DNA from: Paralithodes platypus
Lineage: Eukaryota; Arthropoda; Malacostraca; Decapoda; Lithodidae
DNA: 64,000 nucleotides
Direction of reading: 5' to 3'
NCBI GenBank assembly: GCA_032716605.1
Contig: CM064571.1
Coordinates: 11,662,405-11,726,404 of the forward strand
The notes under the pieces were generated by a model. It was not told the DNA's origin. It did not search any database and saw only the letters and a program-made list of their open reading frames with translations. Both the position numbers and the translations under genes were made by a program. Shown one piece after another: positions 11,260 to 22,505 of the stretch. Position 1 is the first letter of the stretch. The number at the start of each line of letters is the position of its first letter.

Positions 11260-12200
11260 TATTTCAATATGGCAGTAGGGGCAACCGGTACCAGCAATGA
11301 CAGGGTTCCTTCTTGACTCATGTTACAACCCACAGTAGTGTCCCCTCCTATTGAGCCCCCTATTGGGCCATGATCAGGCCATAGCATTTGGTGAGGTAGC
11401 CATGTGGGCCCTCCCCACCAAAGCGAAGAAGCAACTAAGGACACATATGAAATCCCTCTGGTAACTAGATCACTGGGGTTGTCCTCTGTGGACACATAAC
11501 GAAAATGAGCGCTGGGGACTAATGACTTTATCTCATCAACTCTATTTTGAACATATATAGGCAAAATCTTTTTACTAGACAACCAGCATAGGGTTATCTG
11601 GCTGTCCGACCAGAGGTATACATTCTCTATAATCAGCTCGTCCGCGTAGGCCTCACATATATAACATTCGAGACGAGCTGCGAGAAGAACAGCAGTCAAC
11701 TCCATCTTAGGTATGGTGAGGGACTTAATAGGCGCCACCTTAGCTTTGGCCATTACTAACCTACTCACCTCATCACCAACCGCATAGGCTGCTACACCAT
11801 ATGCTACTGAGCTAGCGTCACTAAATAGGTGCAGCGTAACCCTCTTAGAATTAGTGACCTGACGGGGAAACATGATACCTGTACTATCTATCATATCGTT
11901 ATAAATACCCTGCCAGTTAGCTCTCATGTCATCTGGAATGGGGACATCCCACCCACACTCTAATCTCCACAAGTCCTGTACGAACCTCCGCGCCCGGATG
12001 GTTACCGGTAGCAACACTCCTAGAGGATCGAACACGCTCGCGGTTAGACTTAGAGCCTCGCGTTTTGTAACCAATGCAGGGCTACTTCCGCGGCAATTAA
12101 CCTGTAACATATCCTTATCAGTTAGCCACTCAACGCCAAGTACCTTAGCCCCGTCTTGTTTGGCGGAAGCTATACCCTTCAGGTGCAACAGTTCCCGCAA
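11256..12200 (-). pseudogene. BEL/Pao RT-connection and RNase H region
   Basis: 314 codons. The start joins the RT thumb or connection (LGVEWLTDKDML; SVFDPLGVLLPVTIRAR), then RNase H with the acidic set D (LFSDAS), E (IPKMELTA), D (LWSDSQ) and D (EDNPSDLVTRG). It would degrade the RNA strand of the RNA-DNA hybrid. It is separated from the RT ORF upstream (12267) by a frame break and from integrase by an overlap of four bases in another frame. Confidence 0.9.
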
Positions 12201-12266
12201 ACTCTCATTATTTGTGACCCACTCACGTAAAGACAGGTTAGCGCTGGAAAATATTCTACGGGCATC

Positions 12267-13310
12267 TCAACATTGTTGTCGCAAATCACCTACATCATCA
12301 CCAGTCCCCTGTAAGTTATCAATATACAACCCCCTTTTTAGCTTATGAACTACTTCACTGTTCTCCTGTATCATAGACAGGTGTTTTTGAATGGTAGCAT
12401 TAAGGAGGAACTGGGAACAGGTGGCCCCGAACAGAACTGCACGGAACCGGTAGACAAGGTAAGGACTTGCAACATCCAAGGGATCAACGGGCCACAGAAA
12501 CCTAGTAGCATCCCTATCATTCTCACTCAACCCCACCATGAGAAATGCTTTCTCAATATCACTCACCCAGGCAAATTGATGGTATCTAAAGCGCAGAAGC
12601 ACCTGGGTGAGGTCAGCCACTAGCGATGGACCTGTATGGAGACAGTCATTCAGACTGAACGCCTTCTCGTCCATCCTAGCCGAACAGTCAAACACTATCC
12701 GCACAGGCGTAGTAACACTATCCTTGGTAATACCATGGTGAGCTAAGTAGTGAATGGGATGACCAGCTTGATTCCTGTTTTCTACCCTTTCAATAAACCC
12801 CCTTTCTATCTGATTATCCAGAACCATTGTATACTGTTGACAGTAGTTGGGATCCTTTATAAACTTACGCTGCAAGCCTCTCATTCTGCCCAGGGCTAAC
12901 TTAAAGTTATCAGGTAATTTATCTATGTTATCTCTCCATGACAGTTCCACTATATACTGTCCCTGTGCTTCGGAATACTGTACCGTTTCAGAAAATCTAT
13001 TTAAGACTTTCTCCCCACCCTTACCAGTCTCATTAGGACTTATACCAATATGGTCCAAGTCCCATAGAGCTGTCAGATCCTTTAATTCTGGAGAATTCCT
13101 GCCAATATCTTCCTGTATCTCCACTAAAGGGTCTACTGCGAACTTAAGAACAGTGACTAACTCTACATGGGTCTCTTCTATATCTGACTGATAAGTGCCA
13201 CTCAGTGCATAACCATAAATTGTGGGAAACATAACTATACTTCCTTCCCTGACATAGCCTGAATGTACAAAGTGGTAATAAAAGTCCGCCCCAATCAGTA
13301 ACCCTATCAT
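12267..13310 (-). pseudogene. BEL/Pao reverse transcriptase region
   Basis: 347 codons. The start (IGLLIGADFYYHF) is the end of the protease-RT linker. The RT core contains DSVTTPVRIVFDCSA, SDIEKAFLM (D251) and the catalytic box YIDN at 329-332, the BEL/Pao variant of YxDD. FGATCSQFLLNATI precedes it, as in other Pao RTs. The frame is lost just after the box (about 12267), so the polymerase is truncated. Confidence 0.9.
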
Positions 13311-13365
13311 ATCTCCATCAGTGATACCTGGATCGGCTAATTTGTAACCCCGAGCCTTGATAGCA

Positions 13366-13410
13366 TTAACCTTGCATCATCTATCAACTCCCGTAATGTA
13401 CTGGCTCCGC
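13366..13410. repeat. 45-bp copy of integrase sequence inside the protease-RT linker
   Basis: Bases 13366-13410 equal 10410-10454 of the same element with one mismatch, in the same orientation. The source codes for the TLRDLIDDARLK segment of integrase. In its new place it introduces stops between protease and RT. Confidence 0.92.
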
Positions 13411-13545
13411 AGGTTTGTATACTGGTAACTCCTCCACCACAATGGCTCTCAATTTACGCACCCTTCTTCTGTGATGATAGGTTAACTCTACTATTTCATA
13501 CTCAGTACTACCAAGTGAGCCAGTAAATCCCTGGAGCCTTAGCTG

Positions 13546-14007
13546 TTACTTACTGACCCTAACGTAATCAAGCTGCGATAAAGCAGAGCGCAAGATGAAG
13601 GTACGTTGCGAACATTCGTCCAACAAAGCTCTTACTTTACTGGTATGACCGTTTCTGTCGGTCAAGGGAATCTGAATGGTAGGCAACAACACTGCATTAC
13701 GGCCCGAAGCCACAGCCATGGTCACTGTTGGTTCAGGGGCTGCTGGTTGTCCAGTTTGTTCAAGGCGTGGTGTCGGACACAAATAATTAATTTTCTGTTG
13801 GCAGAATCGGCACGGCTTAATTTTAGGGTTAGTACACCCCTGGCTGCCATGTTCTGACGACAGGCACCCGATGCACAATTTCAACTGCCTTGCTCTATTG
13901 GCCTTGGCGGGACTGTTCTTGTATTTTGCACACTTTGCCCAAAAATGTCCTGTCTTTAAACACAACTTACATCCATACTTCTGCTTGGTATCGGGTTTCT
14001 GATACAC
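13546..14007 (-). pseudogene. BEL/Pao zinc knuckles and aspartic protease
   Basis: 153 codons. Two Cys/His knuckles (CKLCLKTGHFWAKC and CIGCLSSEHGSQGC) and a third Cys cluster (CRFCQQ) are followed by LPTIQIPLTDRNG and the protease active-site region. The catalytic triplet, D-S-G or D-Q-G in this family, reads D-E-C here (RALLDECSQRTF), so the catalytic Asp is kept but the following Gly is lost. It overlaps the gag frame at 13956-14007, showing a frameshift between capsid and knuckles. Confidence 0.88.
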
Positions 14008-14552
14008 CGCATATGCTGCTGTGGCGTCGCCCCAAACTCTTCTAGTGGATTATGTCTACTTTCTAGATTGCACACTTCAGTCTTAAACACACGAACATAT
14101 TCATCCACATCCAGCCAGTTGTCTTTTAATTCACGCTTAATCACTTCAGAGAGTGCACTAGGAAGTTTATTATGCAACAGTACTGCACACATTTCACTTA
14201 CTGTTACATCCATAGAGCGTAATGACTCTAACGCACACTCAAATGACGCGGAAAAATCTTTCAGAGCACTGACCTCCTGGCTAGGATGCGGGAGATTACA
14301 CAGTTTCGCTATGTGAGCTGCTTTGATGCGATCCTTTTGACCATAACTGTTTTCCAGTATAGTGACCGGTGGTTCATAATTTGCAGCGACCAAACTAAAC
14401 CCACTAACAATTTGTAGAGCCTCACCACTAAGTTGTCCCTTTAGATACGTAAACTTCTGAATGTCAGTTAAGTCTGTTTGGGAGTGGACACTACAATCAA
14501 AGAGCTCCCAGAAACCCACCCACTGTGTTGGATCCCCGTCAAAAACTGGCAA
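13956..14552 (-). pseudogene. BEL/Pao Gag (DUF1759-type)
   Basis: 198 codons with the Pao Gag pattern: LPVFDGDPTQWVGFWELFD, KFTYLKGQLSGEAL, VTILENSYGQ, and ALESLRSMDVTVSE. It would form the virus-like particle core. The start shown is only the first available codon after a break; N-terminal Gag lies at 14638-14913 in a separate ORF. Confidence 0.88.
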
Positions 14553-14637
14553 CTTCAGGGAGGGTAGCTTAATACCCTTCTGTTTCCTACTTGCTGCGCT
14601 ATCATGAGATCTACCAGTAGTGGTTGTCTGTAGAGAA

Positions 14638-14913
14638 CTATCTGAATTCAGCTAACTGACTGTTTACTTGATTAACATACTGCATATCTTTCACCATCTC
14701 ATCCTCTAACTGATCATCTGAATATAAGCTATACAACTCTATGCTATACGACTCGATATCAGCTAGGGCCTTCTCTATAGTGATTTTCACACCCCTTACA
14801 TCATGCAGTGTAGCAGCATGTTCAATAAATTCAGACAGATTAGAGGTAAGCTTAGTAATCCCTCCCTTCTTGGCGGCCCTGAACCGCCGCAATGACTTTA
14901 TTTTCTCCTCCAT
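14638..14913 (-). pseudogene. BEL/Pao Gag N-terminal part
   Basis: 91 codons from a true ATG (MEEKIKSLRRFRAAKKGGIT), helical and charged, as at the N-terminus of Pao Gags, ending in a stop before the DUF1759 block. The stop and frame change separate it from 14552. Confidence 0.8.
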
Positions 14914-15595
14914 TCTTAATAAGTTTACGGTAACTAAAGCTTAAGGAACAACAATACTAATCGTCACTGTAGGCTAACCTATTCTAATCTATTCTAAGAC
15001 TAGGCTAACCTACTTACATTGATGACGACAGCAACCAAGCAAATTGAAGCATGCAGATCGCGTGCCCCCTGTGAGTTTACAAATTATCAAAGAAAAGGAA
15101 ATTTTACCCTATGTCATATTACTCTACTTTACAATATTTACTTTACTATATTACATTTTAACAAATTACAAAGAAAAAGAAAGAAGGATCAAGACTCCTC
15201 TGAAGGAGGAACAGCCGCAGCCGTTGTCCTAGTCTTGAGATCTAGCCTATTGCATTGACTGCTACTCCTCGGCCCTGTCCTTCTCCTCAAAGAAGGCACG
15301 AGCTCTGTCCAGTAGCCTATCTAACACCTTCCGGCTCCCTGGCACATCTAACCCAGCCTGAGGTCTGCCTGACAGTGTCCACCCTTGCCCCTGGTCTATA
15401 GAACTGCTTAAAAAAAAAAAAAGCAGGGCACTGCACTGGACGGTCCAGCGGAAAATCCCGGACATATGCGCCCCTCAACATTTGTCCACTGGATCGCCCA
15501 GCTCTACACAAAGGCAGACAAGTCAGGCCTAATACCCCCCCAATTCTTATCAATATATAACAGATGGCCCAGTATCCTGGTCACACGGCACCAAT
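14914..15595 (-). other. 5' leader of BEL/Pao element 1
   Basis: About 680 bp between the 5' LTR and the gag start. It holds the primer binding site at its right end and an A13-14 run at about 15410-15423. The ORFs here look non-coding. Confidence 0.6.
15576..15593 (-). promoter_or_regulatory. primer binding site of BEL/Pao element 1
   Basis: The plus strand reads CCTGGTCACACGGCACCA, ending in CCA two bases from the LTR, which is the form of a tRNA 3' end. It resembles the 3' end of metazoan tRNA-His (GTCACGGCACCA) with a two-base difference; the tRNA identity is tentative. Confidence 0.65.
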
Positions 15596-16144
15596 TATAT
15601 CCTGTTTATTCTTCCTAGGGGGTAGAGGAGAAACAGATATAAATTAAATAATTAAACCTGGAAAGATAAATTGGTTTAGGCTATAAATATGATACCGGTC
15701 GGCGTTGGACTTACGTGTTAAATTGTATATGTAGGCTATTTGTGGTAGTCCCAGTAATATCTATGAAGTACTTCTAGTATTAAAGGAACTTAGCTGTGAT
15801 GCAAAGAGTGTAGGTTAGGTGTGGACATGTCGATAGGTGAAGATCAGGGAAGTTCTGTTGTTATGTGGCAGCAACTGGTGGTTTGTTGTGAGCGGGACGA
15901 TGTCTCTGTGTGAAGTGTACTGAGATTCCCTTTTATCGTAACAATATAAAATATATTTAAGGGTTCTATATCGTCCCCCGTGATTATATAATAAGGGAAA
16001 ATAAACTAAGATATAATTGGTGCAACCACAGTAATATTTATCCACATGTACAAATAAAGTAATGCGTATAAACAAAAAGGAACCAGCTGTCGTGAACCCG
16101 GGAAATTCAAACTACGGTATATATACCAGCTAGGCTTCACGACA
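15596..16144 (-). repeat. 5' LTR of BEL/Pao element 1
   Basis: 549 bp. It matches the other LTR from TATCCTGTTTATTCTTCC on the left to TTCACGACA on the right. The terminal CA of the element strand has become TA here (plus strand TA at 15596-15597 where the left copy has TG). Confidence 0.93.
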
Positions 16145-16402
16145 GAGTGGTTAGGTTAAGAGGCTCTGGAAATTTTGATCTCTGGTAATTTTGGTTGTGG
16201 GCATTCTGGCTGTGGCCATGTATGAGTGTCGCTGAATGAAATCCTTAAGGATTATAATGCATGTTGACAGATTATTCTGGCTAGTACTAAACTATCAATA
16301 ACCGATATTACAGACAGGATAAACACCAGGAGCCTACGAAATAACAATACCTTTGCAAGTACAGTCACGGCGGTAAATTTTGGACCAGGGGATGAACCCC
16401 TT
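16145..16402. other. spacer between the two BEL/Pao elements
   Basis: 258 bp of unique-looking sequence; no feature seen. Confidence 0.6.
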
Positions 16403-17190
16403 TGTGGTAAACTATCAATGGAAGTTAAATATTACTAAGCTATAATGAATCAAATAAAATCAATCTAAATTAAAACTACTCCATATCTAAATTGAATTTA
16501 ATCTGAAACAAGCTAATTAATATCCAAAGGTCTCACATAATAAATTCATATATAAGGTAAGGTTATAAGGGTTAATATTAGCCAGGAATTAACTCACCAA
16601 TTGTTCCACGTGGCAATGAGGCAAGGGAGAACGTTTACCCAATATGGTGGACAACGGGGAACGAGACTTCGGTCCCGAGACTCGAGTCAAGTGAAAGAAA
16701 GAATAAATGATTACATGGGAATGGACATGAATATTATGCTTATCTGTCAGTCAGTCATGGCGTCGATGAGAGCGTCGTGATGGTGTAGCTGTTTGCATTG
16801 CTGTCAGTGTATTGTGATTAGAGGCACAAAAGCGCGATCAACTGAGGGCGGATAATTAGATGTTAACTGGTCGGTGTTCGTGAAGGCTCTGCTCTCTCTT
16901 CCTCAGAGGCACACCTTGCTGCCTTGGCAAACGCCAGGAGGCCAAATTATCGTACCGCAAATAGGTTGCTCTATACGATAAATTATATTAATATATACGA
17001 TAAATTCATATATACTACATAAGACCATGGCAATATTGCTTAATAGCATATTAGGCCTCTTATAACTTAACTTATTTACAATCTTATAATATACGATCTA
17101 CTCGTCCTACGTCGTGCTGCAGGAGCGACCGTGACGTCACAGAGACATACGGGATCACAAAAGAGTCATAGCCTATCGTATTTACGATAC
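16403..17190 (-). repeat. 3' LTR of BEL/Pao element 2
   Basis: Plus strand starts TGTGGTAAACTATCAATGG and ends TATTTACGATAC. A polypurine-like run (TTTTTTGTGGGGGGAG on the element strand, 17192-17207) lies immediately upstream, where second-strand synthesis would be primed. Confidence 0.93.
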
Positions 17191-17194
17191 ACTC

Positions 17195-17644
17195 CCCCCA
17201 CAAAAAAATACCTGAACCCTACCTTAAACTTAAAGTTGCCCAGTGGCTATCTTCTGACGCCACATGTCGACGGCGCCAGCAGCAGCGCGTCTGAGACACG
17301 TCTCGGTCCGAGAATAATCACTATCAGTAAGAGGTGAGTCATTACTTTGAGAATCCTCGGACCCAGCAATAACAGGTGGAGTATCAGATTGCAATGCGGA
17401 ATCGAGCGGAATCGGTGTACAAATATGTATGCGGACGATCGTTCACGACTGCCTCTATCTCTGTGAAGACTGTCGTCAACTCACTCTTCCTTAATAGAGC
17501 ACGTCCTACTACCGCTCTGAGTCCTGACTTTACTATGCCGACACACCGTTCCCACATTCCACCAAACCAAGGTGTCTTACTTAACTGGAATGAACCTCCA
17601 TTCGCACGTCTTCTCTCCCAAAAAAGTGATGATAGTAGGATCAC
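17195..17644 (-). pseudogene. BEL/Pao integrase C-terminal part, internally deleted
   Basis: 17384-17644 codes for the end of the DDE core (SKTPWFGGMWERCVGIV with the catalytic Glu; EAVVNDRPHTYLYTD). It then jumps, near 17384, to a tail in another frame ending KIATGQL at about 17195, equivalent to the GTGQL end of element 1. The intervening DUF5641 domain, some 170 residues in element 1, is missing. Confidence 0.8.
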
Positions 17645-18413
17645 TACTCATATCCTTTAGATATTTTGATGCTTGGACATAAGTGGGAGCATTGTCGCTA
17701 AGAATGAGTTGAGGGAATGAACGACGGGCACAAAACCGTCTAAACTCTAGCATAAATTCTTCGCTAGACATATTATCACATAGTTCTAGGTGTACCGCTC
17801 GAGACGTTGCACAGGTAAACAATAATATATAAACCTTCTCATGCTCTCTCGTCTTCAATGCCCCTATGTAATCTAATCCTACAGCTTGGAAAGGTTCTAC
17901 GTGCTTTACACGGCATTCAGGTAGAGGTGGAGCTGGTCCAGTTGCATATGGCTTACCTTTTAGTCTCTGGCATATTACACACTTTCTTACTACGCGTCGA
18001 GCTACTTGTCGAACTCTGGGTATCCACCATGTGAGACGTAAATTTGATATAATATGACATACCCCGTAGTGTTTTACTTCCTTATGTGCTCGTATGATCA
18101 ATAGATCAGTAACGTGATGTCTTGTTGGCATAAGTATAGGGCAGTTTGTGCCGTCTGTTACACCCGACCACTTCAGGCGACCCTCACACCTGATGAGGCC
18201 ATTGTCTAGGTGCAACCTTAGTTGACGCACTATATTAGGCATTAATGTCTTATTCGAGCTTTGCAAGGACTCTAATACATTGGAAAAGGTTTCTACTTGA
18301 ACCCAGTTGATCAAAGTTACTTCAGCTGCTTTAAATTCACGAGCATCAATGTTGTGACCCCTGTTGCAGAGTTGGCCCGTTACTTTAAGCTTGATATTGG
18401 ATACATATCGCAA
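17577..18413 (-). pseudogene. BEL/Pao integrase N-terminal zinc domain and DDE core
   Basis: 278 codons: H(A)HKEVKHYG... to CVICQRLKGK (HHCC zinc site), FQAVGLDYIGAL (first Asp), LILSDNAPTYV (second Asp), CEWRFIPVK. The frame is lost just before the Glu-containing block, which continues in the overlapping ORF 17384-17644. Confidence 0.88.
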
Positions 18414-18466
18414 TACCCAAGCGACAACTCTGACTAGTTTATTATAGTCACCGAATCTTGCCCACT

Positions 18467-18874
18467 CTATGATTGGACCCGGTGGCTCATTTGGTTGGGC
18501 ACTGTTTCCAGTGGCATAAGTCCCTCACCAACAGAATGCCAAATCGTCCATTCATTTTCATGGAGCAGCCACTTTGGACCATGGCACCACAATTCGGACT
18601 TCACTAACTGGCTAGCCGTTATACCCCTAGTTATGAGATCACTAGGGTTTTCTTTTGTATTTACATAATGATAAGTAACGTCTGGCAATAGGGCCCTAAT
18701 CTCATCTACCCTATTCCTCACATAAACTGGCAGAGACTTCTTGCTATATATCCAGTTGAGTGCGACCTGACTATCGCACCATACGTGAACAATTTCAATG
18801 TTTAACTCGCTCTCGTATGCTGCGCGTACATGTTGCACCAGACGTGCTAAGAGCAGCATGGCAGTCAATTCCAT
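18467..18874 (-). pseudogene. BEL/Pao RNase H region
   Basis: 135 codons starting at the RNase H Glu (MELTAMLLLARL), then VWCDSQVALNW (Asp) and KENPSDLITRG (Asp). The preceding block is in the RT ORF; a single extra base in the CTTTGGCCC stretch at about 18910 shifts the frame between them. Confidence 0.88.
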
Positions 18875-18893
18875 TTTAGGGATAGTTACCTTT

Positions 18894-20297
18894 TTAACCG
18901 GGGCTACCTTTGGCCCGGGCTGTAACTAAATGTGCCCCAAATGAAGTAACGACATATATGGCTACCCTGTATGCCGTGGCGCTAGCATCGCAAAACGTGT
19001 GTAACGTAACGTCACTGAACGCCGCCACTTTACGAGGTATAGGTTTAGTACATAGGATGGCATACTCATTCAACAACAATGTCCCTTGGTCATTCAGGTC
19101 CTCGGGCAAACTGTCATCCCATCCTATTTTACGTCTCCAAACTTCCTGCATTAGAATCCTAGCTCTTATGGTAACGGGTATTGCTAGACCCAAAGGATCA
19201 ACAAATTGCGCAACTTTGCTCAACAGACTTCTTTTTGTGTGTGCTCCTGTCTGCTGAGCAAAAGACCTTGTTTGAAAAGGTAGTATGTCATGTTTAGGTT
19301 GCCAGATCATCCCCAAATTTCTGGACTTTTCCTGGTTATGAGATGCCGTACCGTCCACCTGCATGAAACTCTGATGATCTTCACTATTAGTAACCCTCTC
19401 GCGGAGAAATAGATGTGCATCCGCAAACAATCTGCGTGCTTGCCAGTATGTATATAACAAATCATCCTGACTATCGCTAGAACCCTGCAAATTGTCTATA
19501 TATAATCTGCGAGATAGTTTACTTGTGTCCTCATGAGTATCAGCTAGATGTTTTTTTATTGTGGCATTTAACAAAAACTGTGAACACGTGGCCCCAAAGA
19601 GTACAACCCGAAAACGGTATATGATGATCGGACTTTCAGAGTCGCTAATGTCGCTGAACCAAAGAAAGCGGGTAACATCTCTATCTTCCTCCTTTAGCTT
19701 GACCATCAAGAATGCTTTCTCGATGTCACTGGTATATGCGTACTTCCCCAGCCTAAACTGCAATAGATGTTGGGACAGGTCCGACACCATGGACGGACCT
19801 GTCAGCAGGCAGTCATTTAGACTGGGTAGTTGACCTTGGTGGGCAGAGCAGTCATACACCACCCGTATTGGTGTGGTGACGCTGTCTTTTCTTACCCCAT
19901 GATGGGCCAGATAGTGAACCCTACCCTTCTTAATCGGTTCCTTGACATCGACTCTCTCAATAAAGCCCCTATCTTCATAACTCCGAAATACATCGTCATA
20001 CGCCTGGCGCGTGCTCGGTTCGTTAGACAATTTACGCTGTAATGCGCGCAAGCGACCTAATGCCAAACCATAGTTGGTAGCCAGGCTTATCTCACTGTTC
20101 TTCCAGGGTAAACTAACTTTATATTGCTTGTCTGAGGCACAGTAGCTCACAGACTCGTCAAACCTTTGTAGCGCAACTTCCGAGTCATAATCAGTCTCCA
20201 TAGGATTAATGCCTATGTGATCCAATCTCCACAGTCGTTCCAGGTCGAACTCGGCAGTCTTTTTAGGGTCACTAGGTTGGGAATCCTCGCTTCCCAA
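18894..20297 (-). pseudogene. BEL/Pao reverse transcriptase and connection
   Basis: 467 codons. RT contains DSVTTPIRVVYDCSA, TSDIEKAFLM (D191) and the catalytic YIDN (266-269). The connection follows (RSLLSKVAQFVDPLGLAIPV) and then the first RNase H Asp (LHTFCDASAT). The displayed start is a TTG. Upstream the same frame is open back to 20606 except for one TGA at 20322-20324, so the true coding frame is longer and carries a nonsense mutation. Confidence 0.9.
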
Positions 20298-20321
20298 CTC
20301 CTCTGCCGCGGTTACATTGAC

Positions 20322-20606
20322 TCAATATATCGAGACCGTGTCGACCAGGACCTTTGACCGTGTAGTATGCACCTTTCCGCTCATGCAATATCCAAATTTA
20401 GTGGGGATTAAAATTACACCACACATCTTTTTAAATCCAGGGTATACTACATCATAATAATGATCCACACCAAGTAGAACATGCACCTCACTCTGATTTC
20501 CCATGGGATCTGACAAGTTAACCCCTTTGCTACGTAATGCGTGTTCCACTTTCTTCACTCCTACAGATACATATTCTGGTAGGGTGTCTACTATGACACA
20601 TGTCAA
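20322..20606 (-). pseudogene. BEL/Pao protease-RT linker
   Basis: 94 codons with the conserved linker pattern (VHVLLGVDHYYDVVYPG; LIPTKFGYCMSG). It is in frame with the downstream RT ORF, from which it is split by one TGA, and out of frame with the protease upstream (break near 20690). Confidence 0.85.
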
Positions 20607-20679
20607 AAAGTACCGTTTTTTACGGTAGAAATATGAAATCTCCGCTATCTCGTAGTCTTGTTTGTCAGTAACCCCTGTT

Positions 20680-21408
20680 TCAGCCCTGCAATCGAAGAGT
20701 CTCAGCCCCTACGATTCGGTGCTTCAGTCCCACTAAGACGGACCTCTTTATAAAGGAACGTTGAGACCCTTGATCTAGAAGTACCCGACACACTTTGTTA
20801 CTGTCTTTACCTTCCATGGGAATCTGTATTGTGGGTAATATAGTGGTGTCTTGCTTGCTACCTAGTGTCAAAGTTGTAGTACCCTCTGTTTTAACGTCTT
20901 TGACTTTATCTGCTGTAGGACACAACTTATCAAAGTGATGTCCTTTGCAGTGGCGACAGGGCCTTAAGTATGTAGCAGTACATTGTCCCTGCTTACCATG
21001 ATCTTTACTTAGACAACCTACACATAGCTTCAATCTTTTCGCCTGTGCTAGTTTTGTCTCATTTGTTGGGTATTTTACACAGAAACTCCATTTATGTTTG
21101 TTGTTACATAGCTTACATAGAATCTGAGCAGATTTCTTATACGTACCCTCTTTCTTTTCTTTAGTCCCCACCGTCATGCTTACAGTTCCCCTCATCTCCA
21201 CATTCTCACTCCCTCCCGACACATACATTCTACCTTTGTTCAACTGTAGATTGATAATTTCCTTACTGAACTGAGTTTTGAACTCCCCCAGATCAAATGA
21301 TCTAACCTTGTGAAGTATTGCCATAGGAAGCTTCTGACATAAGATAATGACTATCATTTCCTGTGTGGTGAGCCCTAGCGTGTCTAGCGATGGAGTATGG
21401 CACTTCAT
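20680..21408 (-). pseudogene. BEL/Pao Gag C-terminus, zinc knuckles and protease
   Basis: 242 codons: end of Gag (LDTLGLTTQEM), knuckles CKLCNNKHKWSFC and CVGCLSKDHGKQGQC, a third cluster CRHCKGHHFDKLC, then LPTIQIPMEGKD and the protease site RVLLDQGSQRSF. Here the catalytic triplet is D-Q-G, intact, in contrast to element 1. Confidence 0.88.
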
Positions 21409-22100
21409 ATTTTCCCTAAAATTTCTAACTCCTCAACCTTGTACAGTGGTTCTGCGAGCTTTAACAAGGCAACGACATGGGCCATCTTCAACTGCTCTTG
21501 ATCCGCGTATGTGGACTTTAATAATTGTACTGCCTCAAGATAACTATCACCCATTACCGCAAAACCCTCTATCAAATGTAAGGCCTCTTCTTCCATTTGT
21601 CCCTTCAGGTAGTGAAACTTGCGGACATTATCCAAAGAGGATTCATGAACTGTAGACCGAAATACGTTCCAAAAAGCTAACCACTCAGTCAATTTGCCCC
21701 CAAATGTAGGAAGATTGAGCTTTGGGAGGTGTACAGTGTGTTTTGGGTCAGCCCTTCTATGGGCCTCATTCTCGCCTCCCTTCTTACTTGCGACAGCACG
21801 CTGTAATATGTGTTTCGCTCTAAAGACAGGTTCATCATAGAGGGCGAGATTATCACATTCTGTAACTATCTCTTCCTCCTCTGTCATGCCTGCCACAATC
21901 ACCTCACTCAGAGCCATAATACGACCGTGGGTAGCCTGGACATTGTCTAATCTAGTTTCCAATTCCTCGAGGTTAGCAGTAGTGATGAAAGTGTTGACGT
22001 CCACAATTAGCCTATTTAATACTCCCCAAAGTCCCGCCCTTTGATTTTTAGGGGCCTTGATCAGCACCCCACCCGACGGTGTCTCTTCCTGTTTACTCAT
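21405..22100 (-). pseudogene. BEL/Pao Gag (DUF1759-type)
   Basis: 231 codons from ATG (MSKQEETPSGG). The middle has LPKLNLPTFGGKLTEWLAFW and KFHYLKGQMEEEAL, as in Pao Gags. The next ORF overlaps by four bases in another frame, so a frameshift separates the two Gag halves. Confidence 0.88.
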
Positions 22101-22487
22101 TTTGCATGTAAGCCTATAGGCTATGTATCTAAATGTTACAAAAACAACGGCAAAATAGTAGTCTAGTTAAGAGACGCCGACCGGCGGACTTCTATGTTAT
22201 GGAGAAAAAATAGTACACAAAATAGCAATACCTACTAAAGGGTCATATTGAACAAGAAAAAATGTTAGGTCAGGTCATATGTCACAGGAAGTCTGAAATG
22301 TAAAAGAAAATTATTGGGGGAAGATGATGGGTGGGATGCAGGACTTAGGCAGGTGCAACAATGCGACCCTGCATTCCGGCTCTAACCACCGCTTGGCTAG
22401 TCCTACCAGATTATCATAGAATTGTTCCTGCATCCTGTTATATGTCCCCTTGCTCATTGCCTTAAAAATCCCTTACTGGTAGCCAAT

Positions 22488-22505
22488 TCCCGGGTCTGGG
22501 CACCA
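22488..22505 (-). promoter_or_regulatory. primer binding site of BEL/Pao element 2
   Basis: Plus strand CCCGGGTCTGGGCACCA ends one base before the TGTGGTAAAC that begins the LTR at 22507. It has the form of a tRNA 3' end; I do not assign the tRNA. Confidence 0.65.

Larger units (their letters stand above)
9034..16144 (-). mobile_element. BEL/Pao LTR retrotransposon 1
   Basis: Two matching LTRs (9034-9583 and 15596-16144) enclose minus-strand gag, zinc knuckles with protease, RT, RNase H and integrase, in the domain order of the BEL/Pao group. A tRNA-like primer site sits two bases inside the 5' (right) LTR. The LTRs differ by scattered substitutions and small indels, so insertion is not very old. 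The genes carry several frameshifts and the protease catalytic triplet is altered, so this copy is not autonomous. I could not find a matching target duplication: the bases next to the two LTRs are GGGAT and GAGTG. Confidence 0.93.

Noticed and set aside
15262..15553. Minus-strand ORFs in the leader of BEL/Pao element 1
   Set aside because: Between the primer site and gag; the Phe run is an A/T homopolymer and no Gag-like motif is present.
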